Assembly (NCBI RefSeq): GCF_019646055.1
Contig: NZ_JAESFE010000001.1
Span: 248,001 to 312,000, forward strand
DNA from: Sodalis sp. CWE
GTDB taxonomy: Bacteria; Pseudomonadota; Gammaproteobacteria; Enterobacterales; Enterobacteriaceae
Reading direction: 5' to 3'
DNA: 64,000 bases
Each line of letters opens with the position of its first letter. Position 1 is the stretch's first letter. The notes beneath the pieces are model-generated. The model saw only the letters and a list, made by a program, of their open reading frames with translations, was not told the DNA's origin and searched no databases. Made by a program: the position numbers and the translations under genes. Of the stretch, positions 1 to 9,553 are shown piece after piece.

Positions 1-787
1 TCGGTATCTAAATAAAGTGTCTGCTTACTTTTATCAAGTAAACTTAATATAAAGTCATGTTTTTCAGCTCTCTTCTCCTTGGGAAAAATGCTTAATCAGT
101 TTTTAGTATGTTGTTTCTTTTTTTTAGACTTAATACTAATGCTAGTAGCTTTTAGTTATACTATCATTTCTAGTGACGAGTGATACAGTTACATTATAAG
201 AAACCAATTTGTTCAAATATAAATTAATTATTCAATACGATTTGATTCCTGTTGTGTAATACAGAGTAATTTCCTACATTAGCAATTTGTAATTACGCTT
301 TTCCTTTACGCAGAAGGAGACACTCGTTTGATAGCACAAATATTTATGGGATTAGATTGCAAAAAATTATAAATCGAGATCAACATAAATATGTTGCGGT
401 TCAAACCGCAACAGGTTTATATGTTCGTTAACATATGCCTCTTAAATCAAAGAGTTCCGAACTCTATTTAATTGCTGACGAGTAATTTAAAAGAAAATTA
501 TAGAAATATTTTTATTGAAAATCTATAGATGTTACATAGATCGCGCAGCTTGCGTAGATACTTAAATATCTCATTTTTTAATAAATGACCTTTGGAGAAG
601 ATATTTTGCATATAAAACTTATGTTATAAACATATCCTTTTGCATTTCTATGTTACTTTCAGTAACTTTTTTCAGAATGATTTGCATACATCTTCATACT
701 TACCATGCAATACTGCATTGAAAAATCTTTTCAACTACTTTGTTGAAGTATAAAAAAGTTGTAGTATTTCATTTCAATTATTCTAAA
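1..787. other. Gene-free left end, downstream of cdsA
   Basis: No reading frame here resembles a known protein. In E. coli cdsA is followed by rseP and bamA; neither is visible before the window edge. The only structure I see is a cluster of hairpins at 384-465, listed separately. Probably eroded intergenic DNA. Confidence 0.6.
384..465. repeat. Cluster of three hairpins
   Basis: Three adjacent inverted repeats lie within about 80 bases. The first, 393-412, has perfect 8-bp GC-containing arms (GTTGCGGT/ACCGCAAC) around a TCAA loop, and flanking CATA/TATG (384-387, 420-423) can extend it. The second, 421-434, is ATGTT-CGTT-AACAT. The third, 451-465, is AGAGTT-CCG-AACTCT. No U-tract follows, so an ordinary terminator is not obvious. 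It may be a small structured RNA or remains of an intergenic control region. Confidence 0.4.
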
Positions 788-1660
788 TTAAATACTCTGA
801 AAAATTTTTAACATAAAACATGTAAATATTGGTAAAGCAGCAATCAAACTATCTATACAATCTAAAATACCACCATGTCCAGGAATTAATCTACTACTAT
901 CTTTGATTTTAACCTCTCTCTTTAACATGCTTTCAATTAAATCACCGAGTACTGAAGCCAAAACCGTGGCAATTGATGAAACAATTAAAGCAACTGTTGA
1001 TTTTGATTCAAGAGGCGCATATATTCCGAATAACCAAGAAACAGTTGCAGAAGTAATTAAACCACCGATGAACCCTTCCCAGGTTTTTTTAGGAGAAATT
1101 TTTGGTGCTAATCTATAATACCCTAAAGTACGTCCAAATATATAAGCGCCAGTATCTGTACTCCATACTAAAACCATAACATATAAAATCCACCAAGCGC
1201 CAATAAAACTATTGGTAGAATAATGGTGATATCGAAGGATTAACATCCCCCAGAAAAATGGAGAAATAGTCAAGAAGCCAAATATCAATCGTAACAGTAT
1301 AGATGTACGCCAGATTGTAGAAGAATAAGGATAAGATAATATCAGGCAAAAAACTATTATAAACCACCAAAATAAAATAGTCAAAGAGATAAAATTTATT
1401 CGCCAAACTAAAAATGACGAATGCGTTGATGTCATAAAGATCATCAATAGTGTTAGAAAGATTCCATAGAGAATAGTTAGAAAAATCTTGTGGCTATTCG
1501 AGTTTAGTCCTGCTAGCTTTCCCCATTCCCAAGCGCTGAGCATACATATTGCAAGAGTAATTAACGAAAATCCGGTTAGAGATAATGAAAACAATAAAAA
1601 AATAACAATTGGTATCAGAAGAAAAGATGTAACTATACGTTGTTTTATCAAAATTTTCAC
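788..1660 (-). CDS. cdsA: Phosphatidate cytidylyltransferase (CDP-diacylglycerol synthase)
   Basis: Inner-membrane enzyme that makes CDP-diacylglycerol from CTP and phosphatidic acid, the first committed step to phosphatidylglycerol and phosphatidylethanolamine. The 290-residue product is the family's size and consists of several hydrophobic segments, with the C-terminal signature SMLKREVKIKDSSRLIPGHG then GILDCIDS. The signature normally reads G-x-H-G-G-x-x-D-R-x-D; here the Arg is Cys (codon TGT at about 866-868), an unusual change. I chose the GTG start, with AGAGG just upstream. It is the last gene of the rpsB-to-cdsA block, 24 bases after uppS; rseP is absent downstream. Confidence 0.95.
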   Translation of the reverse strand: MKILIKQRIVTSFLLIPIVIFLLFSLSLTGFSLITLAICMLSAWEWGKLAGLNSNSHKIFLTILYGIFLTLLMIFMTSTHSSFLVWRINFISLTILFWWFIIVFCLILSYPYSSTIWRTSILLRLIFGFLTISPFFWGMLILRYHHYSTNSFIGAWWILYVMVLVWSTDTGAYIFGRTLGYYRLAPKISPKKTWEGFIGGLITSATVSWLFGIYAPLESKSTVALIVSSIATVLASVLGDLIESMLKREVKIKDSSRLIPGHGGILDCIDSLIAALPIFTCFMLKIFQSI

Positions 1661-1684
1661 TTTTCCTCTTTTTAAAATTATGAA

Positions 1685-2434
1685 TCATTCAGGATTTGTT
1701 TTTCCAAATCGTCGTTCTCGTTTAGCGAAGGCGTTTAACGCACCTTCAAAAACAGTTTCGTCAAAATCAGGCCATAATACATCAGTAAAAAATAATTCTG
1801 AATAAGCAATCTGCCATAGTAAAAAATTACTGATACGATGTTCTCCTCCAGTACGAATAACAAGATCTACCGGAGTTAATTCATTCATACAAACCACTTG
1901 ACAAAAAACGTCTTCATTTATCTGATCAGGATGTAAAATACCATTTTGAACTTGATTAGCAAGTTGCCGCACTCCTTGAATTATATCCCAACGTCCACCA
2001 TAATTTGCAGCAATGTTTAAAGCTAACCCCTCGTTGTCACAAGTTTCTGCTTCCGAACGACGAATTCTTTCTTGTAACCGTATTCCAAAACGAGAGGTAT
2101 CACCAATAATGCGTAATCGTACATTATTCTTACATAATACTTTAACTTCGCTATCGAGCGTTCTAATAAATAATTCCATTAATGCTGAAATTTCCTGAAT
2201 GGGTCGATTCCAATTTTCACTACTAAATGCATATAAAGTTAACGCATCAAGTCGATGTCCAACAGCAAAACTTACTGCACGTCGAACTGACTTTACGCCT
2301 TCTTGATGTCCAAAGATACGCAGTTTGCCTCTATTTTGAGCCCATCGACCATTACCATCCATAATAATGGCCACGTGTCGTGGTGATGGAGGAGTAAAAA
2401 TTGTTGACTCCTTTTGATTCTCGGGCAATATCAC
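1685..2434 (-). CDS. uppS: Undecaprenyl diphosphate synthase
   Basis: Cytosolic cis-prenyltransferase that adds eight isopentenyl units to farnesyl diphosphate, making the C55 carrier lipid for peptidoglycan and other envelope glycans. The substrate-binding motif MDGNGRWA is at residues 25-32 with the catalytic Asp26 intact, and LTLYAFSSENWNRP and DLVIRTGGEHRISNF are unchanged from E. coli. Length 249 against 253 in E. coli. The start is GTG; a TTG two codons later is an alternative. It lies between dxr and cdsA, as in E. coli. Confidence 0.96.
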   Translation of the reverse strand: MILPENQKESTIFTPPSPRHVAIIMDGNGRWAQNRGKLRIFGHQEGVKSVRRAVSFAVGHRLDALTLYAFSSENWNRPIQEISALMELFIRTLDSEVKVLCKNNVRLRIIGDTSRFGIRLQERIRRSEAETCDNEGLALNIAANYGGRWDIIQGVRQLANQVQNGILHPDQINEDVFCQVVCMNELTPVDLVIRTGGEHRISNFLLWQIAYSELFFTDVLWPDFDETVFEGALNAFAKRERRFGKTNPE

Positions 2435-2609
2435 TCTTTATATATGTTCATCTTGGTAAATACTGTTCTATCAGAACAGAAGAAAAATTTGAGCATTCAA
2501 AAAATATATATTTACTATGAATAACTTCATAAGCTCAATTGCTTAATAATCAATAAGTCAAAACTGCATTATTTTTTCTGGCAAGAAAACAAACCACTTT
2601 TTAATTAGT

Positions 2610-3806
2610 TTATTTATTTAAAATAATAATACTCTGTTTTGCTTTTTTTCTTGCCTGATTGTCTATCGCTAGCACTTCTTCTAAGTTACGTGGTTCGGGC
2701 AAATCAACTTGTTCTAAGACGTTTCTATTTATAATAGCAATATCGGTAAAGCGAATATTTCCATGTAAAAATGCATCAACTGCAACTTCGTTAGCAGCAT
2801 TAAGTGTTGTTATTGCTGCCTGACCTTGTTTACTGGCATCAATGGCTAATTGTAAACATGGATAACGTTTAACGTCTGGTTGGGAAAAACTCAACATATC
2901 AAAGTGTAAAAAATCTAATGGTGCAACACCGGACGAAATACGTTTGGGGTATGCCATTGCATGAGCAATAGGTATTCGCATGTCAGGAGAACCTAGTTGT
3001 GCCAACACGCTACCATCAGTATAACGTACCATAGAGTGAACAATAGACTGAGGATGTAATAATATTTCTATCTGTTCACTTTTAGCATTAAATAAATAAC
3101 GCGCTTCGATATACTCTAAACCTTTATTCATCATGGTAGCAGAGTCTACTGAAATTTTTCGTCCCATTGACCAATTAGGGTGAGAGCAAGCTTGTTTTGG
3201 AGTTATCAAAGTTAGATCTTTTAGAGGTGTTTGACGAAATGGACCGCCCGAGCCAGTTAGTATAATACGTGATACACCATGTTCTTCTAAAGAGGAAAAA
3301 CCCCATCCATGTTGAATTTTTTCTGGCAAGATTTGAAAAATCGCATTGTGTTCACTATCTACTGGTAGTAATTGAGCATGGTTAGCTCGCACTTCGTTCA
3401 TAAATAGTCGACCACAAGTAACAAGTGACTCTTTATTAGCTAATAAAACTCGTTTTCCAGCACGCAGCGCCGCTATTGTTGTAGTTAGTCCTGCTATTCC
3501 AACAATAGCAGCCATGACTATATCTATTTCGTCTAGAGAGACTAACTCACAAGCTGCATGCATACCAGATAACACAGTGGTTGTAATTCCCAATTGAGAT
3601 AAATTCTTCTTAAGAATTTTTGCGCTGATATTATCTTTCATACAAGCATAAAGAGGACGAAAAACGAAGCACTGTTCAGTCATTAAAGAAACATTACTTC
3701 CAGCTACTAATGTATGAGCGCTATATTGATCTGGATGATCTCTTACTACTGCTAATGTATTAATGCCAATTGATCCAGTACTGCCAAGAATTGCCAAATA
3801 TCTCAT
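2610..3806 (-). CDS. dxr: 1-deoxy-D-xylulose 5-phosphate reductoisomerase
   Basis: NADPH-dependent enzyme that converts DXP to methylerythritol phosphate, the committed step of the non-mevalonate isoprenoid pathway; ispE in this window acts later in the same pathway and uppS uses its products. The 398 residues equal the E. coli length. The NADPH-binding GSTGSIG is at residues 8-14, metal ligands Asp150 and Glu152 lie in [11 protein letters not shown], and the GSGGPFR and [20 protein letters not shown] segments are intact. The ATG start aligns with E. coli. A long hairpin separates it from frr upstream. Confidence 0.97.
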   Translation of the reverse strand: MRYLAILGSTGSIGINTLAVVRDHPDQYSAHTLVAGSNVSLMTEQCFVFRPLYACMKDNISAKILKKNLSQLGITTTVLSGMHAACELVSLDEIDIVMAAIVGIAGLTTTIAALRAGKRVLLANKESLVTCGRLFMNEVRANHAQLLPVDSEHNAIFQILPEKIQHGWGFSSLEEHGVSRIILTGSGGPFRQTPLKDLTLITPKQACSHPNWSMGRKISVDSATMMNKGLEYIEARYLFNAKSEQIEILLHPQSIVHSMVRYTDGSVLAQLGSPDMRIPIAHAMAYPKRISSGVAPLDFLHFDMLSFSQPDVKRYPCLQLAIDASKQGQAAITTLNAANEVAVDAFLHGNIRFTDIAIINRNVLEQVDLPEPRNLEEVLAIDNQARKKAKQSIIILNK

Positions 3807-3869
3807 GAAATTATTTCTCGTATTTGAACACGAAATTACATTAATTAATTTTATAGCTAGAAAACGGTA

Positions 3870-3948
3870 TTAAGAAAGGAAACTGCCACAGTGATCTGAT
3901 CCTATTTTTAGATAGACTAACAATTACTGTAGCAGTTTCCTTTCTTAA
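3870..3948 (-). terminator. Long imperfect hairpin between frr and dxr
   Basis: Arms of 23 bases (3870-3892 and 3926-3948) are complementary at 22 positions, around a 33-base loop. On the minus strand the arm includes GAAAGGAAACTGC. It occupies most of the 155-base frr-dxr spacer. A short T run (GTTTT) follows on the minus strand. It may be a terminator or attenuator of frr, or an RNase III site; the function is inferred. Confidence 0.45.
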
Positions 3949-3961
3949 TTTTAAAAAAGAA

Positions 3962-4519
3962 TTATATTTCAATTAATTCTGCTTCTTTTTCTGATAAAAC
4001 AGCGTCTAGATTGCTAATCCAAAAATTAGTCAATTTTTGAATATCATCTTGCAAACGACGGTGTTCATCCTCACAAATAGTTTTATCTTTCAATAATTCC
4101 TTCAATTTTTCATTAACATCGCGACGAACTTTGCGAATTGCTATTCTGCCACATTCTGCTTCGGATCGAATTACTTTTATTAAATCAAGTCGTCTTTCTT
4201 TAGTTAAAGATGGCAATGGTACACGAATAATCTTTCCATTAGAATTTGGGTTAAGCCCAAAATGAGAAGTCATAATAGCCTTTTCTATTGATGCCACTAA
4301 CATATAATCAAACACTGTAATAATTAAGGTATGCGAATCCTCAACAGCAATATTAGCTAATTTGTTTAATGAAATTATTGTTCCATAGCAATTGACGGGA
4401 ATATTAGCAAGTAAGCTTGGTGAAGCACGACCTGTATGGATATCCCTAATGTGGTTCTTGAATGTATCAGTACACTGTTTCATACGACATTCAGTGTCTT
4501 TACGGATTTTGTTTATCAC
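3962..4519 (-). CDS. frr: Ribosome recycling factor
   Basis: RRF splits post-termination ribosomes together with EF-G, after release by RF1/RF2 (both encoded here). The product is 185 residues, the family's standard length, with the three-helix-bundle N terminus ([20 protein letters not shown]) and the [10 protein letters not shown] segment carrying the conserved Arg that contacts 23S rRNA. The C-terminal helix is complete. Start is GTG with a good SD (GAGGG, 8 bases upstream); residues align with the E. coli N terminus. Located between pyrH (83-base gap) and dxr, as in E. coli. Confidence 0.96.
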   Translation of the reverse strand: MINKIRKDTECRMKQCTDTFKNHIRDIHTGRASPSLLANIPVNCYGTIISLNKLANIAVEDSHTLIITVFDYMLVASIEKAIMTSHFGLNPNSNGKIIRVPLPSLTKERRLDLIKVIRSEAECGRIAIRKVRRDVNEKLKELLKDKTICEDEHRRLQDDIQKLTNFWISNLDAVLSEKEAELIEI

Positions 4520-4602
4520 ATTTGAGACCCTCTTTCAAACTAAATTCTTTAGTAAACCGTGTGATCAATATTATCGACTCGTCTAAATTTTTCATATTAT
4601 AT

Positions 4603-5328
4603 TTATCTCGTAATTAAAGTTCCTTCTTTGTCGCCTATAACTACACGTAGCAACGCACCAGATTTATTTATATTAAATACGCGTATTGGCAAGTCATGAT
4701 CTCGTGCTAATGTAAATGCACTAAGGTCCATGATTTTTAGACCTTTATCGAGTACATGCTGATAACTTAATTGTTCATAAAGCACAGCGTTTGAATTTTT
4801 CATAGGGTCGGAAGAAAACACGCCATCTACTTTCGTAGCTTTTAATACAACTTCAGCTTCAATTTCAATACCGCGAAGACAAGCAGCAGAGTCGGTAGTA
4901 AAAAAAGGATTTCCAATTCCAGCAGAGAAAATAACAACATAGTTATTTTTTAATAATCCAATAGCTTCATACCAATTATAACTATCAGAGATCCCATTAA
5001 TTGGAATTGTTGACATTAAAGTAACGTTAACACCAATACGATGCAATGCCTCTCGTATTACCATACCATTTATTACAGTTGCTAACATTCCGACATAATC
5101 GCTCACTACACGACTTATGCCACTTTTTTCCAATTCTATACCACGAAATAAATTTCCACCACCAATAACTATTCCTACTTGCACACCTAATTCTACCAAC
5201 TCTTTTATTTCTTGAGCGACACGATTTACTTCATTAATATCAATACCAAAACGTTTTTGACCTTGTAAGACTTCACCACTTAATTTGAGTAAAATGCGCC
5301 GATAGATTAATTTTAAATTATTTGTCAT
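4603..5328 (-). CDS. pyrH: UMP kinase
   Basis: Hexameric bacterial UMP kinase of the amino acid kinase fold; it phosphorylates UMP to UDP with ATP, feeding RNA, DNA and UDP-sugar synthesis. The 241-residue protein matches E. coli in length. Visible motifs are LLKLSGE (residues 13-19), [12 protein letters not shown], the [19 protein letters not shown] nucleotide/UMP region, and ATKVDGVF. The start aligns with E. coli PyrH but has no clear SD. It sits between tsf (about 200 bases) and frr. Confidence 0.96.
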   Translation of the reverse strand: MTNNLKLIYRRILLKLSGEVLQGQKRFGIDINEVNRVAQEIKELVELGVQVGIVIGGGNLFRGIELEKSGISRVVSDYVGMLATVINGMVIREALHRIGVNVTLMSTIPINGISDSYNWYEAIGLLKNNYVVIFSAGIGNPFFTTDSAACLRGIEIEAEVVLKATKVDGVFSSDPMKNSNAVLYEQLSYQHVLDKGLKIMDLSAFTLARDHDLPIRVFNINKSGALLRVVIGDKEGTLITR

Positions 5329-5530
5329 TTATTATTTATTTCCAAATAAAAAGAAAGTTTATAAAAAAAATAATCAAAACACTACCATTTAATAATGGAC
5401 AAGTTAATGGTAAAGTCTCATAATACCTTTTTAATTTACTTTTTAGTTTAATTGAAGCAATCCAAAAATAACCAAAGTAATTATGTTTATAGTAAGTAAA
5501 AATCAATGTTAAACTAAATTTTTTTCTCTA

Positions 5531-6331
5531 TCATACTCCGCCTACTTCGAAACGAATAAAATCATTAATTTTTGCGTTATGTTCACTTAATAATTGACCA
5601 ACTTTTTTATTTTGATCCATGACAAAATTTTGCTCAATAAGAGAAATGCCTTCCATAAACTTACGCATACGACCATCTACAATCTTATTGATAATTCCAT
5701 CTGATTTTTTTGACTGTTCAGCAATAGACCACTGAATTTGATATTCACGAGAAAAAACTTCAGTTGGTATATCATATTTATTAATATATTCTGGCTTACT
5801 GGCGGCGATATGCATCGCAATGTATTTAATTAGTTCTTTGGATATGTTGCTACCGGAAACTATAACTCCAATGCGTGTATTGTGTAGATAAAAGCCGATA
5901 TGATCCCCTTCTAGAATACCGAATCGACGAATATTGATATTTTCACCAACCTGCCTAATTAAAAAAGAACATTGTTCCGCGCATACCTTTCTTAGTGTGT
6001 TAACATCAGTAATACGATCGTGTAATGCGACGTTAACAACTTTGTTACCAAAATCATTGAAGTTTTTATTTCTAACTACGAAATCAGTTTCACAGTCTAG
6101 CTCAATAATAACTCCATGTTGTTTGTTTTTGCAGATTTTAACAAAGATTGCTCCTTCTCCTGTAATGCGCTTTATTTTCTTAGCAACTTCAATTTTTCCA
6201 GTTTTGCGCATTTCTTTAATGGCTATCTCTATATTGCCGTTAGCTTTAATAAGCGCTTTTTTACATTCTAATAATCCTATTCCGGTGCGTCTACGTAATT
6301 CCACAATTAAAGCAGTAGTGATTTTGCTCAT
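5531..6331 (-). CDS. tsf: Elongation factor Ts
   Basis: Guanine-nucleotide exchange factor that regenerates EF-Tu-GTP. The N-terminal UBA-like domain (residues 1-55, RRRTGIGLLECKKAL) and the EF-Tu-contacting TDFV core (ELDCETDFVVRN, about residues 75-86) are clear. At 266 residues it is about 17 shorter than E. coli EF-Ts, the loss falling in the C-terminal half, a mild shrinkage of the kind common in reduced genomes. Follows rpsB by 55 bases, presumably co-transcribed with it. Confidence 0.95.
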   Translation of the reverse strand: MSKITTALIVELRRRTGIGLLECKKALIKANGNIEIAIKEMRKTGKIEVAKKIKRITGEGAIFVKICKNKQHGVIIELDCETDFVVRNKNFNDFGNKVVNVALHDRITDVNTLRKVCAEQCSFLIRQVGENINIRRFGILEGDHIGFYLHNTRIGVIVSGSNISKELIKYIAMHIAASKPEYINKYDIPTEVFSREYQIQWSIAEQSKKSDGIINKIVDGRMRKFMEGISLIEQNFVMDQNKKVGQLLSEHNAKINDFIRFEVGGV

Positions 6332-6386
6332 TTTCTTACAAAAACTCTTCTAGTTAAAATGTTATTAAAATTATAAAACTGAAAAA

Positions 6387-7091
6387 TTAATCGTGATCCA
6401 GTAACAATTCATGTGAATGTCCTTCTCGAAGAGCAGCAGAAACGTAATTTAAATAAAGATCGATTGCGCGAGCAGCATCATCGTTTCCAGGAATAATAAA
6501 ATTTACACCGTTTGGATCAGAATTTGTATCAACAATAGCGAAAACTGGAATACCTAAATTATTAGCTTCATTTATAGCGATATGTTCATGCTTGGCATCG
6601 ATAACAAAGAGCGCATCTGGTAAGCCACCCATATCTTTGATGCCGCCTAAACTATTTTCTAACTTTTCGAGCTCACGAGTGAGTATCATTGCTTCTTTTT
6701 TTGTTAATTTTTCGAGGGTTCCATCTTGAGACTGATTTTCTAAATCTTTCAGTCGTTTTATAGACTGACGAACTGTTTTCCAATTAGTCAGCATTCCTCC
6801 TAACCAACGATGACTAACGAAAAACTGATCACAACTTTTAGCTGACCTTCTAACCGCTTCACTTGCAGCTCGTTTTGTGCCAACAAATAAAACTTTTCCT
6901 TTATTTGAGGCAATTCTATTCAGTTCAACTAAAGCTTTATTAAATAATAATACAGTTTTTTCTAGATTAATAATGTGAACTTTATTACGAGCACAGAAAA
7001 TAAATGGCTTCATCTTCGGATGCCAATAGCGGGTTTGATGACCGAAATGTACGCCAGCTCGCATCATATCGCGCATGGAGACTATTTCCAT
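6387..7091 (-). CDS. rpsB: 30S ribosomal protein S2
   Basis: Ribosomal protein S2 of the small subunit. I place the start at the ATG at 7091, giving [20 protein letters not shown], which aligns with the E. coli N terminus and has AGAGG seven bases upstream. The frame stays open 44 codons further upstream (to 7223), but that extension has no homology. The 234-residue product is close to E. coli's 241. Conserved segments include [31 protein letters not shown] and [15 protein letters not shown]. First gene of the block; rpsB-tsf are co-transcribed and S2-autoregulated in E. coli. Confidence 0.97.
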   Translation of the reverse strand: MEIVSMRDMMRAGVHFGHQTRYWHPKMKPFIFCARNKVHIINLEKTVLLFNKALVELNRIASNKGKVLFVGTKRAASEAVRRSAKSCDQFFVSHRWLGGMLTNWKTVRQSIKRLKDLENQSQDGTLEKLTKKEAMILTRELEKLENSLGGIKDMGGLPDALFVIDAKHEHIAINEANNLGIPVFAIVDTNSDPNGVNFIIPGNDDAARAIDLYLNYVSAALREGHSHELLLDHD

Positions 7092-7451
7092 AAATAAACC
7101 TCTATAAATACAGGCAATATTATAATATGTAGTCGACGTGACGTCCTTTTTTTTGCTGCAAGATTTCCTTAGTTTTGTTTCTATCCATCCAAGAACATTT
7201 AAATGACACGTACTAGTTTGCATTTACAAAGTCAAATAAAAGCTAGCTAGATAAACATAGTTCCAAAATTTCTTGGAAAGTAATTCAAGAATTAAAGTTT
7301 GACTATTTCCTTTTGTTGTTTTATTTTAGCATAAACAAGTTAATTTTTTCAAAAATCTTTAGAAATTCGAATTAGCACAGATTTTGATTAGCATTCAAAG
7401 TGCTTGAATCCTTAAAGGATAAATACTAGAAAAAACATCTTATAATGAAAA
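7092..7451. other. Divergent rpsB / map intergenic region
   Basis: A 360-base spacer between divergent genes that should hold both promoters and the rpsB 5' leader. I see one plausible plus-strand promoter (7299-7327, listed). The minus-strand rpsB promoter and any S2-binding leader structure could not be assigned by eye. Confidence 0.6.
7299..7327 (+). promoter_or_regulatory. Candidate sigma-70 promoter for map
   Basis: TTGACT (7299-7304), a 17-base spacer and TATTTT (7322-7327): five of six and four of six matches to the -35 and -10 consensus. It would give a leader of roughly 115 bases before map. In DNA this AT-rich, such matches arise often by chance. Confidence 0.3.
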
Positions 7452-8222
7452 ATGACTATTTCTATTAAAACAGAAAAAGACATTATGAAAATGCGCACTG
7501 CGGGTCAACTAGCTTCTGAAGTACTAAGTATTATTGAGCCGTACATTCAACCAGGAATTAGTACTGGAGAGCTGGATCGTCTCTGTCATCAACATATTAC
7601 TAAAAAGCAGCGAGCTATTTCTGGATCACTTGGTTATCATGGATTTCCAAAATCTGTTTGCATTTCAGTCAATGAAGTTGTATGTCACGGAATTCCATGC
7701 GATAAAAAAAAACTTAAAGAAGGAGACATTCTTAATATCGATGTTACAATCATTAAAGATGGATTTTATGGAGATACATCAAAGATGTTTACTGTTGGAA
7801 AATCAACAGTTCTAGGTGATCGATTATGTCGTGTAACAAAAGAAAGTTTATATTTAGCAATTCGCATGGTTAAACCTGGAATTCGTTTACGAGTCCTAGG
7901 AAAAGCGATTCAACAATTTGTCGAATCTGAAAACTTTTCAGTGGTTCGTGATTACTGTGGGCATGGTATTGGCAAAAACTTCCACGAAGAGCCACAGGTA
8001 TTACACTACGATGCCGATGATGGAGGTGTAGTTTTACGACCTGGGATGACCTTTACTATTGAACCTATGGTCAATGCTGGAAGCTATCGTGTTTACACTA
8101 TGAAGGATGGATGGACCGTTAAAACGGAAGATCAAAGCTTATCTGCACAATATGAACATACGATAGCAGTTACTAATGAAGGATATGAAATCATAACGCT
8201 ACATGCTGATGATTCCTATTAA
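7452..8222 (+). CDS. map: Methionine aminopeptidase, type I
   Basis: Removes the initiator methionine from nascent proteins. All five metal ligands are at the E. coli positions: Asp97, Asp108, His171, Glu204 and Glu235; His79 is also kept (NEVVCHGIP). Length 256 against 264 in E. coli, slightly shortened at the C terminus. The ATG start aligns with E. coli; there is no recognisable SD. Divergent from rpsB, exactly as in E. coli. The next E. coli gene, glnD, is missing. Confidence 0.97.
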   Translation: MTISIKTEKDIMKMRTAGQLASEVLSIIEPYIQPGISTGELDRLCHQHITKKQRAISGSLGYHGFPKSVCISVNEVVCHGIPCDKKKLKEGDILNIDVTIIKDGFYGDTSKMFTVGKSTVLGDRLCRVTKESLYLAIRMVKPGIRLRVLGKAIQQFVESENFSVVRDYCGHGIGKNFHEEPQVLHYDADDGGVVLRPGMTFTIEPMVNAGSYRVYTMKDGWTVKTEDQSLSAQYEHTIAVTNEGYEIITLHADDSY

Positions 8223-8728
8223 GTCTTACTCAAAAGAATTAATTATTCAATAATATAGCAGATAATATACTTAATATAATTAACTTGTTAATTATATTAA
8301 TAAGCTAGAAATTTTCTGGTACGTTTTAGTAATTGTAATGAACTTGTAATTTTAATCAAATAGAAAACAAACATATACTGTTTTTTCGTAAGATAAGATT
8401 GATAAAAATTTTATTTTGAATTTTTTTAGCACTAAATCATATTTTTTGAATTAAATTTTTTATACTCGGCGTTTATTTTCATCAAAATTTTTAAAAATTG
8501 CATATTGTCATGTTTAAAGAAGTTTAGTTAGTTTAAAATAATTCTACTTTGATATTTTTAATAAAATCTAAAAACTTAGATTAATCTCGTTAGAGATTTT
8601 TCTTTCAAGAAATTGTTCAGTGAAACAAAAAAATCTAAAAGAAACATCTTCTTAACTGCAAGAAATAAAGACTTTCTTGATTAAAATGAAAAATAATCTC
8701 TTCAATAAAATTTAATTTAAACGAATTG
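8223..8728. other. Spacer where glnD would be
   Basis: No gene. In E. coli glnD (PII uridylyltransferase) lies between map and dapD; I see no remnant of it. Contains the perfect hairpin at 8271-8300. Confidence 0.6.
8271..8300 (+). terminator. Perfect 14-bp hairpin after map
   Basis: Perfect 14-base arms (TTAATATAATTAAC and its complement) around a TT loop, 49 bases after the map stop codon. All but two pairs are A-T, so it is long but weak and lacks a GC core or U-tract. The best candidate 3' end for the map transcript. Confidence 0.4.
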
Positions 8729-9553
8729 ATGCATTCACTAAAAAAAATTATAGAAAACTTATTTGAACAACGTGATTCGGTTTTTGAAAAAAATATCGAT
8801 AGTTCTGTTCGTAATTCGATTGATGAAATCATTGTAGCTCTTGATAGAGGAGAGTTACGAGTCGCAGAAAAAATAAACGGGGAATGGATTACTCATCAGT
8901 GGATAAAAAAAGCGATATTGCTTTCATTCTACATGTCAAAAAATCAGCTGATAAAAATTGGTAAAGCGCGCTTCTTCGACAAAGTAGAAATGAAATTCAA
9001 TGGATGGGATCATGCCCGTTTTTACCAGGAAAAATTTCGTGTTGTACCTCTTGCTACCGTACGGAAAGGTGCTTATATTGCTCGTAATGTAGTTTTAATG
9101 CCATCCTATGTTAATATTGGAGCATATATTGATACAGGCACTATGATAGACACCTGGGCTACAGTTGGCTCGTGTGCACAAATTGGAAAAAACGTTCATT
9201 TATCTGGTGGTGCTGGCATTGGAGGCGTCTTAGAACCACTACAGACCACTCCTACCATTATAGAGGATAATTGTTTTATTGGTGCTCGCTCTGAAATAGT
9301 TGAAGGAGTAATTGTAGAAGAGGGGTCAGTTATTTCTATGGGGGTATTTATTGGCAAAAGCACAAAAATTTATGATCGTGAAACAGGTAAAATACACTAT
9401 GGTCGAATTCCAGCTAGATCACTTGTTGTTTCAGGTAGCTTGCCTTCTGAAAATGGACGCTATAGTGTTTATTGTGCGGTCATTGCAAAAAAAGTTGATG
9501 CCAAAACTCGTGAAAAAGTGGCCATTAATAAGTCACTTCGTATCATTACGTGA
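8729..9553 (+). CDS. dapD: Tetrahydrodipicolinate N-succinyltransferase
   Basis: Transfers succinyl from succinyl-CoA to tetrahydrodipicolinate in the succinylase branch of diaminopimelate/lysine synthesis, supplying peptidoglycan and possibly lysine for a host. The N-terminal helical domain is followed by a left-handed beta-helix of hexapeptide repeats (residues about 100-230: [36 protein letters not shown]). With the ATG at 8729 (rather than the TTG one codon earlier) the product is 274 residues, the E. coli length, and the N termini align. A strong hairpin follows the stop codon. Confidence 0.97.
   Translation: MHSLKKIIENLFEQRDSVFEKNIDSSVRNSIDEIIVALDRGELRVAEKINGEWITHQWIKKAILLSFYMSKNQLIKIGKARFFDKVEMKFNGWDHARFYQEKFRVVPLATVRKGAYIARNVVLMPSYVNIGAYIDTGTMIDTWATVGSCAQIGKNVHLSGGAGIGGVLEPLQTTPTIIEDNCFIGARSEIVEGVIVEEGSVISMGVFIGKSTKIYDRETGKIHYGRIPARSLVVSGSLPSENGRYSVYCAVIAKKVDAKTREKVAINKSLRIIT

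Noticed and set aside
903-1118. 71-codon open frame on the plus strand within cdsA
   Set aside because: Antisense shadow of a well-conserved gene; no family resemblance.
7441-7446. TATAAT just before the map start as a promoter
   Set aside because: It lies only six bases before the ATG and has no -35 at the right distance; probably chance in AT-rich DNA.
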